Notes under the pieces: generated by a model | The model's input: the letters and a program-made list of their open reading frames with translations, nothing else | Told to the model about the DNA's origin: nothing | Database searches by the model: none | Program-made: the position numbers and the translations under genes | Shown here: piece after piece, positions 1-7,604 of the stretch | How positions within the stretch are numbered: the first letter of the stretch is position 1 | Layout: every line of letters begins with the position of its first letter | Origin: Archangium sp. | GTDB taxonomy: Bacteria; Myxococcota; Myxococcia; Myxococcales; Myxococcaceae | DNA length: 12,817 nt | Reading direction: 5' to 3' | NCBI GenBank assembly: GCA_016793585.1 | Contig: JAEUJR010000105.1 | Coordinates: forward strand, 1-12,817

Positions 1-554
1 CCGAGCTCGGCTGGTGGGACAACGCGACCATGTCGCCGCAGAACGTCTTCGTCGTCGTCAGCGGCTACTCAGCGGCCTCGTCGACCGGCACCTTCTCGTT
101 CAACGTCGACTACCGCACGGGCGATCACTGCCCCTCCGCGACTCCAGTCACGGGCCCCTTCCCCAGAACCATCTCGGGCGAGTCGTTCACCGGGTACCGA
201 CAGGACATCGCAGACGGCCCGTCGCCCTGCCGCACGTACAACGGCCCCGATCGCGTCTACGCCGTCACCATTCCCCCGCGTGGCGGGGCCGACGGCGGCG
301 TTCCCGGCCGCATGAACTTCTCGGCCACGGGCTCGGGCGGCAACGACCCGGTGCTGAACGTCTACAACTTCGAGAGCACCTGCACGGCCTCGACCGCGAC
401 CTGCCTCGCGGGCGCTGACTCGACCTTCGGTAACGGCACCGAGTCGGTGGCCATCACCAACCCGAACGCCGTGCCCGTCACCGTTTTCGTCGGCGTCTCG
501 AACTACAGCGCCACCCCCACCGGCACGTACTCGGTGACCGTGAACGTCCAGTAA
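1..554 (+). CDS. C-terminal part of a secreted PPC-like beta-sandwich repeat protein (5' end outside window)
   Basis: The frame is open from base 3 to the TAA at 552-554, so only the last 183 or so residues are present. Two similar beta-strand segments are visible. One is near the left edge (VFVVVSGYSAASSTGTFSF) and one is at the C-terminus (VFVGVSNYSATPTGTYSVTV). The pattern of hydrophobic strand, Gly-Tyr/Asn-Tyr-Ser-Ala and Gly-Thr-Tyr/Phe-Ser resembles bacterial pre-peptidase C-terminal (PPC) domains and related extracellular modules. The roughly 145 residues between them contain paired Cys residues (CPSATP, SPC, STC, ATC), which fits an exported, disulfide-bonded protein. The catalytic or anchoring part, if any, lies upstream, so no enzymatic role can be given. 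It sits 69 bases before carD on the same strand. An internal ATG at 30 is probably not the real start, because the frame continues upstream of it. Confidence 0.75.
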   Translation, partial: ELGWWDNATMSPQNVFVVVSGYSAASSTGTFSFNVDYRTGDHCPSATPVTGPFPRTISGESFTGYRQDIADGPSPCRTYNGPDRVYAVTIPPRGGADGGVPGRMNFSATGSGGNDPVLNVYNFESTCTASTATCLAGADSTFGNGTESVAITNPNAVPVTVFVGVSNYSATPTGTYSVTVNVQ

Positions 555-623
555 GCCTGCGTCTTTCCTTCCCCGGCGAAGGGCGTGTGCTACGCAGACA
601 CCCGTTTCTTCGCCGAGGAGCCC

Positions 624-1607
624 ATGCCAGACGCCACGCCGGCCCCCGTTGCTGCTGCTCCCCTGCCGGTCCTCAACTTGAACGTCGGTGATCGGGTCGT
701 CTACCCGAACCAGGGCCTCTGCGCCGTCACCGACATCAAGACCGAGGAGATCGCAGGGCAGAAGCTCGTCTTCGTCAGCCTCACGTTCCTGGAAACGGGC
801 GCGAAGGTGAAGGTGCCCAAAGACAAGCTCGCCAAGAACGGCGTGCGCCGCGTCGCCTCGCCCGAAGACGTGAAAGAGGTCTTCGACTTCCTCAAGAGCG
901 ACTCCGAGCGCGCGTCGCTCGACTGGAAGACGCGCGCCCGCGACAACACCGAGCGTCTCTCGGTCGGTGGGCTCATCGGCCTCGCCGAGGTGGTGAAGGG
1001 CCTGCAGGTGCTCTCCGAGCTGCGCCCGCTGCCGCCCAAGGAGCGTGAGCAGTACAACGACGCGCGCCACCTCTTCGTCACCGAGCTCGCCGCGGCCATG
1101 TCGTGCAGCGAAGCCGACGCCGAAGACGCGCTCGACGTCATTCTCTTCCCGCCCGGCAAGGAGCGCCCCAAGCGCAGCATCGAAGAGTTCCAGGGCCTCG
1201 TCGGCGACGACGAGCTCGGCCTCGGCGACGATCTGCTCGGCATCGACGGCGAAGGTGCCAGCGAAGAAGACTCCGAAGAGAAGGAGAAGGGCGAAGAGGG
1301 CGAAGGCGAAGAAGGAGACGGCGAGGACGAAGAGGCGCCCAAGAAGAAGCCGGGCAAGCCCGCAGCCGCCGCCAAGGCCCCGCCCAAGAAGAAGCTCGAC
1401 ATCGACGCCGAGGTCACGATGGCGCAGGGCGCCGCGCTCGAGGCGCCGGCTCCGAAGAAGCGCGGCCGCCCGCCGAAGCCGAAGCCGCCCGAGCCCGCGA
1501 TTCCCGAGCCGCCGAAGAAGCGTGGCCGCCCACCGAAGCCGAAGCCGCCCGAGCCTGCGGTGCCCGAGCCGCCGAAGAAGCGTGGCCGCCCGCCGAAGCC
1601 GAAGTGA
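624..1607 (+). CDS. carD: CarD: RNA polymerase-binding CarD/CdnL-type domain fused to an HMGA-like AT-hook tail
   Basis: 327 residues. Residues about 18-180 form the CarD_CdnL_TRCF-type module, starting with the typical NVGDRVVYPNQGLCAV strand and continuing into a helical part. Residues about 194-238 are strongly acidic (Asp/Glu-rich). The tail has three perfect AT-hooks, RGRPPKPK, at residues 280-287, 300-307 and 320-327, the last ending exactly at the stop; a degenerate basic KKPGKP lies at 241-246. In M. xanthus, CarD is a global regulator of light-induced carotenogenesis and development. Its N-terminal domain binds RNA polymerase beta and CarG, and its tail binds AT-rich DNA. I chose ATG 624, preceded by GAGGAG at 615-620, over the in-frame ATG at 585 (13 residues longer), which lacks a ribosome site and adds residues that do not look like the family. 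carG follows 23 bases later. Confidence 0.93.
   Translation: MPDATPAPVAAAPLPVLNLNVGDRVVYPNQGLCAVTDIKTEEIAGQKLVFVSLTFLETGAKVKVPKDKLAKNGVRRVASPEDVKEVFDFLKSDSERASLDWKTRARDNTERLSVGGLIGLAEVVKGLQVLSELRPLPPKEREQYNDARHLFVTELAAAMSCSEADAEDALDVILFPPGKERPKRSIEEFQGLVGDDELGLGDDLLGIDGEGASEEDSEEKEKGEEGEGEEGDGEDEEAPKKKPGKPAAAAKAPPKKKLDIDAEVTMAQGAALEAPAPKKRGRPPKPKPPEPAIPEPPKKRGRPPKPKPPEPAVPEPPKKRGRPPKPK
1449..1604 (+). repeat. AT-hook tandem repeat in carD (60-base unit, about 2.6 copies)
   Basis: A 20-codon unit, (A/P)PKKRGRPPKPKPPEPA(I/V)PE, is repeated twice in full and then as PPKKRGRPPKPK to the stop. The DNA copies differ mostly at third positions (cgc/cgt for Arg, ccg/cca for Pro, ccc/cct), so the protein motif looks conserved rather than freshly duplicated. 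Each unit holds one AT-hook core (RGRP) that inserts into the minor groove of AT-rich DNA in HMGA proteins. The copy number could vary between strains through slippage or recombination. Confidence 0.85.
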
Positions 1608-1630
1608 TCGACTGAACGGAAAGCACACCC

Positions 1631-2146
1631 ATGATCCGCATCGTCACCCTGGACGAATACGAGCCGCCGATTCTCAAGGCCCTCGCGAAGACGCTGTACA
1701 CGGCGTTCGCCGTCGGCGCCGAGCACTCGGGCAGCGTCACCGTGCCGCACGGGCAGGTCGAGCCGTACGACGCGAACAAGCTGCTCGACACCCTGCCGAA
1801 GGTGCAGGCCTTCGCCGACGACAAGGTGCTCTTCCTCACCACGCGCAAGCTCTCGCCGCGCAAGCTCGCCTCGGGTGAAGCGCCGACCGCCGGCCTGTCT
1901 CGCTACAAGGGCCAGAAGGCCATCGTCACCAGCTCGGTCATCAAGACGCTCAATGCCGACACGGTGAAGACGCTCGCGCGCTACGCGATGCAGGAGATCG
2001 GGCACGCGTTCGGCCTGCACCACTGCCTCGACCCGCGCTGCGCCATGTACCCGTCGTGGACGCCGTCGTACCCGCAGGGCGAAGCGAGCTTCTGCGTGTT
2101 CTGTCGCGACACGAGCGAGGCCGCCATTCGGATGACGAAGTCGTGA
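1631..2146 (+). CDS. carG: CarG: archaemetzincin-like zinc protein, non-catalytic partner of CarD
   Basis: 171 residues starting at ATG 1631, with GGAAAG at 1618-1623 as a plausible ribosome site. The diagnostic stretch is QEIGHAFGLHHC at residues 121-132, followed by C137, M139 and the C155-x-x-C158 pair. Archaemetzincins have HExxHxxGxxHC followed by Cys residues and a Met. Here the first His is Gln (Q121), while E122, H125, H131 and the Cys ligands are kept. The same His-to-Gln change marks M. xanthus CarG, which binds zinc but is a transcription factor subunit that acts with CarD and lacks peptidase activity. Adjacency to carD (23-base gap) supports the assignment. The gene overlaps the next one by four bases (GTGA), so the carD-carG unit appears to continue into membrane-protein genes. 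Confidence 0.93.
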   Translation: MIRIVTLDEYEPPILKALAKTLYTAFAVGAEHSGSVTVPHGQVEPYDANKLLDTLPKVQAFADDKVLFLTTRKLSPRKLASGEAPTAGLSRYKGQKAIVTSSVIKTLNADTVKTLARYAMQEIGHAFGLHHCLDPRCAMYPSWTPSYPQGEASFCVFCRDTSEAAIRMTKS

Positions 2147-3057
2147 ACCTCTGGGCCGAGACGGCCGCGCGGCTCAAACGATGGGAAGGGTTGGCGCTGG
2201 TCGTCGTCGCGGTCGCCTGCATCGCCTTTCAGCTCAAGCTGCCGTCGGCCACGCCGAGCGACGCCGATTACCAGGCCGCGGCGGCCGTCATCGATCAGGA
2301 GTTCCAGCCCGGTGACGTGGTGCTGCTCGCGCCGTGGTTCATCGAGCGCGCCCGGCTGTTCGTGCCCGAGAAGGCTCCCGTCGTCGGTTACTACGGCAGC
2401 GACGGCGACGATCTTCGGCTGCACCGGCGCATCTGGGTGCTCTCGAATCCGTCTCTTCCCCGCTTCTCATGGAGCGGCTTCATGGAGTCGTTCGGCGCGC
2501 GTCGCACCGAAGACGGCCAGGCGCGCTCGTTCGGCCCGCTGACCTTGAAGCGCTTCATCAACGGCCGCGCCCGCCAGGTGCTGTTCTCGGCCGCGCAGTC
2601 GCTTGGGCAGGCGCGCGTGTACCTCGACGGGCCACAGGGCCAGCAGCCGTGCCAGTTCGGGGGGCGATCGTGGCGATGCCCGAATGGCGGGGAGATCGTG
2701 GAGGAGTGGCGTGAGCTGCACTTCGAGCCGCACCGGTGCCTGCGCTTCTACCCACCGGGCGGGCCCACGAAGCTCGTCGCCGAGTTCCAGGGCGTGCCTG
2801 CGGCGAACACGCTGCAGCTCATCACCGGCTACGCGTGGGAGCGCGGCTACTACCGCAACATGGACGCGACGGACTTCGGGGTCGAGGTGAACGGCGACGC
2901 GCAGGTGACGCGGCTGCTGCCCGGCGTCGAGAAGGTCTACCGCGTCGATCGGCCCAACACCGCGGCGGGCACCGTGCGCGCGTGGGTGCAGGCGAACAAC
3001 CCGCAGAACCGGGAAGTCTGCTTCGAGCTGTTCGGCTTCGGTCCGGAGGGCGCATGA
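2143..3057 (+). CDS. Membrane-anchored protein with an extracytoplasmic domain, function unknown
   Basis: 304 residues from GTG 2143, which overlaps the carG stop as GTGA; this start gives a sensible N-terminus and fits translational coupling. An earlier in-frame ATG (2056) lies deep inside carG and is rejected. One hydrophobic segment at about residues 16-31 (GLALVVVAVACIAFQL), preceded by Arg/Lys, looks like an uncleaved signal anchor. The remaining 270 residues would be outside the cytoplasmic membrane and include paired Cys (PCQFGGRSWRC). The early part (GDVVLLAPWFIERARLF) resembles the soluble tails that follow the membrane region in GT39-type glycosyltransferases. The gene overlaps such a transferase by four bases, so a supporting role in that pathway is an inference. 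I do not recognise the family. Confidence 0.8.
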   Translation: MNLWAETAARLKRWEGLALVVVAVACIAFQLKLPSATPSDADYQAAAAVIDQEFQPGDVVLLAPWFIERARLFVPEKAPVVGYYGSDGDDLRLHRRIWVLSNPSLPRFSWSGFMESFGARRTEDGQARSFGPLTLKRFINGRARQVLFSAAQSLGQARVYLDGPQGQQPCQFGGRSWRCPNGGEIVEEWRELHFEPHRCLRFYPPGGPTKLVAEFQGVPAANTLQLITGYAWERGYYRNMDATDFGVEVNGDAQVTRLLPGVEKVYRVDRPNTAAGTVRAWVQANNPQNREVCFELFGFGPEGA

Positions 3058-4958
3058 GCAGGAAGAAGCGCGAGGCCGCCGAGACGGGGCCGCTGCCCGA
3101 AGTGCCCTCCAGCGAGCCGGTGAAGGCGCCGGCGGTGGTCGAACAAGGCGAAGTTCGCAGCACGAAGGAGCAGACGCTCGACCGGCGCATCGGCTGGGCG
3201 TTGTTCATCTTCGGCACGGTGTTGTTGCTGGCGACCGAGAAGCCGGCCGGCTTCGTGCGCGACGAGAGCGTGTACTTCGCCGCCGCGGAGCAGCACGCGC
3301 GGTGGTTTCAGCTGCTGCTCTCGTCTCCGAGTCAGGCGTTCGAAGACCAGGCCATCAGCCAGTCGTTCGAGTTCAACCACGAACACCCGGCGCTGATGAA
3401 GAACCTGTACGGGCTGTCGTTTCTCGTGCTCCACGAGAAGCTTGGGCTGATGCGGCCGGCGGCGGCGTTCCGCTTTCCCGCGTTCCTCGCAGCGGCGCTC
3501 ATTCTGCCCCTGCTCTTCTCACTGACGAGGCGCACCTTCGGGCGGGCCGCGGGTGTGATGGCGGCGCTCTCGTTTCTGCTCGTGCCGCGGCAGTTCTTCG
3601 AAGCGCACCTGTCGTGCTTCGACGTGCCGATGGCGACGACGTGGCTGCTCGTCGTGTACTGCTTCATCGAAGCGCTCGAGCGGCCGCGCTGGTGGCTGTA
3701 CACGGGCCTCGCGTTCGGCGCGGCGATGGGCACCAAGCACAACGCGTACTTCATTCCCGTGGTGCTGATTCCCTTCGCCCTGTGGGAAGGCTGGAAGCGC
3801 TCGAAAGACGCTCCGCAGGCGCGGCAGCTGTTCCTCGCGATCAACGGCGTCTTCGTCGCCATGGCCGGCCTCTACGCGTTCATGGTGCTCGCGCTCGGCG
3901 GCGTGGAAGCGTTCCAGCGCTCGTTCTTCGCCATCAGCCCGCAGCTGGGCTTGTGGGTGCTCGCCTGCGCAGTCGGCTCGTGGCTGCTCTTCCTGCTCGG
4001 CAAGGCGCACGCGCCGACGTTCCGAACGGTGGCTCCGCTGGTGGCGATGGTCGCGCTCGGGCCGATCATCTTCTACCTGCACTGGCCGTATCTCTGGCAC
4101 CACCCGGTCGATCGCTTCGCCTGGTACCTGAGCTTCCACCTGAACCACGAGCACTACACGTGGTTCTACCTGGGAGAGCTGCTCCGCCAGCCGCCCTTCC
4201 CGCTCGGCTACGTGCTGGTGAAGACCGCGATGACGGTGCCGACGTCGCTCTTCGTGCCGATGGTGTTCGGCGTCGCGTGGGTCGTCGTGCGTACCTTCAA
4301 GAAGACCGTCACCATGTTCGAGCTCATCGTGCTCGCGAACGCGGCGACGTCGATCATCATCTTGAGCCAGCCGAGCGTTCCGCACTTCGGCGGCGTGAAG
4401 CACTGGTTCCCCTCGATGCCGTTCCTCGCGTTGCTGGCGGCGGGCTCGGTGGTACGCGGCGTCGAAGGCCTCGTGGAGTGGCTCAAGCCGAAGCTCCCGA
4501 AGCTCGAGCTCCAGTCGGCGTTCATCGGCGTGAGCGCGCTGCTCTTCATTCCCGCGCTCATTCAATCGGTGCGCGTGTACCCGTACGGAACCAGCGCGTA
4601 CTCGGAGCTCGCTGGCGGGCTCCCGGGCGCGGCGGCGATGGGCATGCAGCGGCAGTTCTGGGCGAACAACGTCACCGGCGTGCTCGAGTGGATCAACCAG
4701 AACGCGCGGCCCGGTGAGCGCGTGTACCTGCACGAGTGTCACGGCGGGCAGATTCGCGACTACCAGCGCAACGGCATGCTCCGAAACGATCTGCGCTTCG
4801 TGGGCGGGCCGTTCGACGCCGACATCGTCGCGTACCAGTACCACCAGGAGTTCCGCGAGACCGAGTTCCAGGTCTGGCAGTCGTTCGGCACCACGCAGCC
4901 GGTGACGGGCCTGTACGTGGACGAGACGCCACAGATCGTGGTGTACCGCCGCCGATGA
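3054..4958 (+). CDS. GT39/ArnT-like integral membrane glycosyltransferase (GT-C fold)
   Basis: 634 residues from ATG 3054 (ATGA overlap with the previous stop), with GGAGGG at 3045-3050 directly upstream. The first 45 residues are charged and cytoplasmic. The first membrane span is about residues 46-60, followed by FVRDESVYF with the D70-E71 pair placed where PMT/ArnT-type transferases carry their catalytic acidic residue in the first external loop. HEHPALMK at 109-116 fits the conserved external loop of the family. Many further hydrophobic spans follow, and residues from about 530 on form a soluble C-terminal domain. Such enzymes move a sugar from a polyprenyl-phosphate carrier to a protein or lipid on the outer face of the membrane. 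The acceptor cannot be read from the sequence. Family confidence is high at fold level, lower for substrate. Confidence 0.85.
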   Translation: MSRKKREAAETGPLPEVPSSEPVKAPAVVEQGEVRSTKEQTLDRRIGWALFIFGTVLLLATEKPAGFVRDESVYFAAAEQHARWFQLLLSSPSQAFEDQAISQSFEFNHEHPALMKNLYGLSFLVLHEKLGLMRPAAAFRFPAFLAAALILPLLFSLTRRTFGRAAGVMAALSFLLVPRQFFEAHLSCFDVPMATTWLLVVYCFIEALERPRWWLYTGLAFGAAMGTKHNAYFIPVVLIPFALWEGWKRSKDAPQARQLFLAINGVFVAMAGLYAFMVLALGGVEAFQRSFFAISPQLGLWVLACAVGSWLLFLLGKAHAPTFRTVAPLVAMVALGPIIFYLHWPYLWHHPVDRFAWYLSFHLNHEHYTWFYLGELLRQPPFPLGYVLVKTAMTVPTSLFVPMVFGVAWVVVRTFKKTVTMFELIVLANAATSIIILSQPSVPHFGGVKHWFPSMPFLALLAAGSVVRGVEGLVEWLKPKLPKLELQSAFIGVSALLFIPALIQSVRVYPYGTSAYSELAGGLPGAAAMGMQRQFWANNVTGVLEWINQNARPGERVYLHECHGGQIRDYQRNGMLRNDLRFVGGPFDADIVAYQYHQEFRETEFQVWQSFGTTQPVTGLYVDETPQIVVYRRR

Positions 4959-5542
4959 CGCCGAACCCGTACGCCGCTCCCGCTCCTCCGCCGCAAGCGC
5001 CGAAGCCGAACCGGCTGCCGTGGATTCTGGCCATCGTCGGCGTGGTGCTCTTTTGTCTGTGCGGCATTCCCCTGGGCTTCGTGGCCTGGAGCGCGTCGCT
5101 GCCCGAGGCCGGCGTGCGCGCGGGCAATCAGCTCGACTCGAAGACGAAGGCGCTCGTGCAGAAGAAGGCGCACCTCGTCGACGGCGAAGAGATCGTCAGC
5201 TTCTACGACACCACGCTGAAAGTGGACGGCAGCGAGTGCGCGGTGCTCACCAACAAGCGCGTCATCTACTGGACGGCGGACTCGCTCTCGGACCTCAACA
5301 TCGACGAGGTCGAGACCGTCACGCACGACGAGGTGCCGCTCGAGGGCGACATCATCACCGTCACCGACGTCTCGGGCCGCATGATGAAGATCGAGATCGC
5401 GCCGTTGAACGATGGCGACACGTTCTTGAAGGCGCTCGAGCGGCTCACAGGCAAAAAGGCCAACGGCAAGGGTGCGGCCCAGCGCGACGTCGCCGACGAA
5501 GAGCCCGCGCACGACGCGCCGACCCGCAAGAGGCGCAAGTGA
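4955..5542 (+). CDS. Membrane-anchored PH-like (bacterial PH/GRAM-type) domain protein
   Basis: 195 residues from ATG 4955, overlapping the glycosyltransferase stop as ATGA. Residues 1-20 are Pro/Ala-rich. A transmembrane helix lies at about 21-45 (LPWILAIVGVVLFCLCGIPL is its core). A compact domain at about 73-165 follows: DGEEIVSFYDTTLKVDGSECAVLTNKRVIYW, then strands and a terminal helix (DTFLKALERL). The features EEI, VLTNKRVIYW and the closing amphipathic helix are typical of bacterial PH-like domains of the YokE or GRAM kind. The C-terminal 30 residues are charged and end in RKRRK. Its role is probably membrane-proximal binding or scaffolding next to the transferase, which is inference from position. 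No obvious ribosome site precedes it, so it is probably translated by coupling. Confidence 0.78.
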   Translation: MTPNPYAAPAPPPQAPKPNRLPWILAIVGVVLFCLCGIPLGFVAWSASLPEAGVRAGNQLDSKTKALVQKKAHLVDGEEIVSFYDTTLKVDGSECAVLTNKRVIYWTADSLSDLNIDEVETVTHDEVPLEGDIITVTDVSGRMMKIEIAPLNDGDTFLKALERLTGKKANGKGAAQRDVADEEPAHDAPTRKRRK

Positions 5543-6681
5543 GAGTCTGCCTGCTGCTGTGCCTCGCGCTCTCGCTCGCCGGGTGCCCGAAGGATCGCAT
5601 CATGGGCGGCAAGTGCGCGGTCGACGCCGACTGTGGCAGCCCCGCCTCGGCGTTCCGCTGCGAAGACAAGACGGGCGTCTGCTACTGCCGAACCGACGAG
5701 GCGTGCCCGTCGAACCAGCTCTGCAACGGCCTGGGCTTCTGCCAGGACCGCTCGGGCTGCACGACGAACGCCGACTGCAACGACACCTCGCTCTTCTGCG
5801 ACACCACGGCCGGCGCGTGCGTGCCCCGCGGCCGCTGCACCACCGATCTGCAGTGTGGCCTCGGAGAGGTCTGCGACAAGGGCCAGTGCCGCATGGGCTG
5901 TCGCAGCAACGGTGACTGCAACGGCATCTCGTGCCGCTGTGGTGACGTGCCATGCAACTGCCCGGGCACGACGCCGGCCGAACGTGCGCGGTGCCAGGTG
6001 GGCGTGTGCGACTCGACGTTCTGCGCCAACGACACCTTCTGCAACTTCGGAGAGATCTGCGGCGTGCCTCCCGACGCAGGCATCGTGGGCGATGGCGGCC
6101 AGCCCAGAAACCAGTGCTACTCGGACTACGACGTCGACGTGCGCCCGTACTGCTCGCGGTGCACCAGCGGCGGCGGCGTCGACACCTGCGGCTTCGGCGC
6201 GAACTACTGCATCATCGACACCCGCACGGCTTCGACCTACTGCGGCGCCGATTGCTCCGAGGGCCAGCAGTGCCCGCGCGGCTACGGCTGTCGTGACATG
6301 CGCATCGTCTACACCCGGTGGATGTGCAACCCCCAGCTCGCCTGCCGCGGCGACCCGAACCTGCCCTGCGAGCAGGACTCCGACTGCAGGCTCGGCGGCT
6401 CGTGTCAGAAGGCGCCGGGCGCGACGAACGGCTTCTGTGCCGGCCAGTGCGTGCTGCGTGAAGGCTCGGGCTTCGGCTATTGCTCGTGTCAGGTCGACGA
6501 AGACTGCCCGGGCCAGTCGTGCACTCGTGGCGAGTGCAGCATTTCGAAGAAGCGCTGCGTGACCGACACCGACTGCAAACAGATTCGCTGCGTCGACTTC
6601 GACGGCGTCGGAGCCTGTCAGATCGGCCAGAACTGCACGCCGACCGCGGGGCTGACCTGCAACGAAGTCGCTCCGCAGTGA
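5539..6681 (+). CDS. Cys-rich lipoprotein with repeated disulfide modules
   Basis: 380 residues from GTG 5539, overlapping the preceding stop as GTGA, with AAGAGG at 5528-5533 five bases upstream. The N-terminus MRVCLLLCLALSLAGC is a lipoprotein signal peptide with lipobox LAGC and Cys16 as the lipidation site. The mature part holds about 55 Cys in 365 residues, arranged as repeated C-x4/5-DC-...-C units (KCAVDADC, GCTTNADC, RCTTDLQC, PCEQDSDC, RCVTDTDC). This architecture is common in surface-exposed myxobacterial lipoproteins; the usual guess is an adhesion or structural role, but no function is proven by sequence. It is the last gene of the carD-carG overlap chain. The 70 bases after it contain no clear terminator hairpin. 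Confidence 0.85.
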   Translation: MRVCLLLCLALSLAGCPKDRIMGGKCAVDADCGSPASAFRCEDKTGVCYCRTDEACPSNQLCNGLGFCQDRSGCTTNADCNDTSLFCDTTAGACVPRGRCTTDLQCGLGEVCDKGQCRMGCRSNGDCNGISCRCGDVPCNCPGTTPAERARCQVGVCDSTFCANDTFCNFGEICGVPPDAGIVGDGGQPRNQCYSDYDVDVRPYCSRCTSGGGVDTCGFGANYCIIDTRTASTYCGADCSEGQQCPRGYGCRDMRIVYTRWMCNPQLACRGDPNLPCEQDSDCRLGGSCQKAPGATNGFCAGQCVLREGSGFGYCSCQVDEDCPGQSCTRGECSISKKRCVTDTDCKQIRCVDFDGVGACQIGQNCTPTAGLTCNEVAPQ

Positions 6682-6751
6682 CGGTTGGGGCAACTTTCCG
6701 CGCCACCGGCCGAAAACGTCTCACCCCGTCCCACACCGCGAGCCAGCTCCC

Positions 6752-7603
6752 ATGTCCCGAATCGACAAGTCTCAGTTCAATCAGGCGCTTCAGAAGGGCA
6801 TCAACCTCAATGATTCCGCCACGGTGCAGAAGCTCACCCAAGCGGGCGTCAATGTCGCCGAGCTGAAGGCCAAAGCCGACGTCGACGGCAACGGGTGGAT
6901 CAAGGGCGGGCCTGAGCTCGAGAAGCTCTTCAAACACGTCGACGACTTCGATCGAAATGGCTCGTCGACGAGCTTCAACAACACGGGCCGTGCCGGCGCT
7001 CAGTTCGACGCTCTGGTGAAGGCCGCTGGCGGAACGGTGCCGGTGGCCGGACCGCGCGAGCCGAAGTTCGCCCAGAAGATCCTCGACGCGGCGGCTGATC
7101 GCGTGGCCAAGCAGGGCCCGAACTATGCGTACTCGGAGGCCCCCACGAGCCCCCTCGCGATGCTCTCGGGCAACAAGCGCCCGGGCACCACGCAGCCGTC
7201 GTGGCTCAAGGACAACAACAAGTGCAACCAGTTCGTCGGAGACACCCTCACGCAGGCAGGCGTCAATGCCCCGACGTGGGCGATGCGTGATGGCTCGGTG
7301 CACTACGCCAGCGCCGAGAAGTGGCCGACATTCACCAACCTCTTCGACCGCATCAGCGACGTCTCACAGATCAAACCGGGCGACGTCATCGTGAAGGACT
7401 ACCCGGGCTCGGGCGAGTCGACCGCGCACATCGAGGTGATCACCGGCACGGGCCCGTTCGCCTCGACGGGCGCGCACCACGACGGCGCCTACGCGCAGAA
7501 CACGAACGACTGGCTGAAGGACGCGACCTGGAACGCGACGAAGAAGTGCTTCGAGGTCAACGGCAACGACGTGTACGTGCTGCGCCCCAAGGTCGCGCTC
7601 TAA
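6752..7603 (+). CDS. CHAP/NlpC-P60-like Cys-His amidase-type protein with an EF-hand-like loop
   Basis: 283 residues from ATG 6752; upstream bases show no good Shine-Dalgarno. The N-terminal part is helical and contains [12 protein letters not shown] at about residues 41-52, a D-x-D-x-N-G calcium-loop pattern, and a second, weaker one, DDFDRNGSS at 64-72. After a linker, residues 155-275 look like a papain-fold peptidase or amidase: [17 protein letters not shown] with Cys158 at a helix start, then [11 protein letters not shown] and [10 protein letters not shown] with His226. These match the order Cys, Gly-Asp, His of CHAP and NlpC/P60 enzymes that cut peptidoglycan peptides or amides. There is no signal peptide, so export, if any, must use another route. 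It stands apart from the upstream operon (70-base gap) and converges with the reductase gene one base away. Confidence 0.75.
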   Translation: MSRIDKSQFNQALQKGINLNDSATVQKLTQAGVNVAELKAKADVDGNGWIKGGPELEKLFKHVDDFDRNGSSTSFNNTGRAGAQFDALVKAAGGTVPVAGPREPKFAQKILDAAADRVAKQGPNYAYSEAPTSPLAMLSGNKRPGTTQPSWLKDNNKCNQFVGDTLTQAGVNAPTWAMRDGSVHYASAEKWPTFTNLFDRISDVSQIKPGDVIVKDYPGSGESTAHIEVITGTGPFASTGAHHDGAYAQNTNDWLKDATWNATKKCFEVNGNDVYVLRPKVAL

Positions 7604-7604
7604 G

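Larger units (their letters stand above)
624..6681 (+). other. Probable carD-carG operon of six genes
   Basis: Six co-directional genes follow one another with one 23-base gap (carD to carG) and then four consecutive 4-base stop/start overlaps, at 2143-2146 (GTGA), 3054-3057 (ATGA), 4955-4958 (ATGA) and 5539-5542 (GTGA). Such overlaps normally mean one transcript with coupled translation. The first two genes encode a transcription factor pair; the last four all encode membrane or envelope proteins. Whether there is an internal promoter inside carG cannot be excluded from the sequence. Confidence 0.65.

Noticed and set aside
566..583. Terminator hairpin after the first gene (CCTTC/GAAGG stem)
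   Set aside because: Only five base pairs plus a wobble, and no T-tract follows; it may be chance.
585..623. Upstream ATG 585 as the carD start
   Set aside because: No ribosome site precedes it and it would overlap the probable promoter; ATG 624 has GAGGAG before it.
69..1628. 519-residue open frame on the minus strand opposite carD
   Set aside because: Arg/Leu/Gly-rich shadow frame typical of GC-rich DNA; carD on the plus strand is certain.
1991..2107. Active metzincin protease in carG
   Set aside because: The first zinc His of HExxH is Gln (Q121), as in M. xanthus CarG, which is not a peptidase.
2056..2142. N-terminal extension of the 2143 gene into carG
   Set aside because: It would overlap carG by 91 bases and give a non-hydrophobic lead before the membrane anchor; GTG 2143 with a GTGA overlap is simpler.
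6682..6751. Terminator or promoter between the lipoprotein and amidase-type genes
   Set aside because: No stable hairpin with a T-tract and no recognisable -35/-10 pair are visible in these 70 bases.
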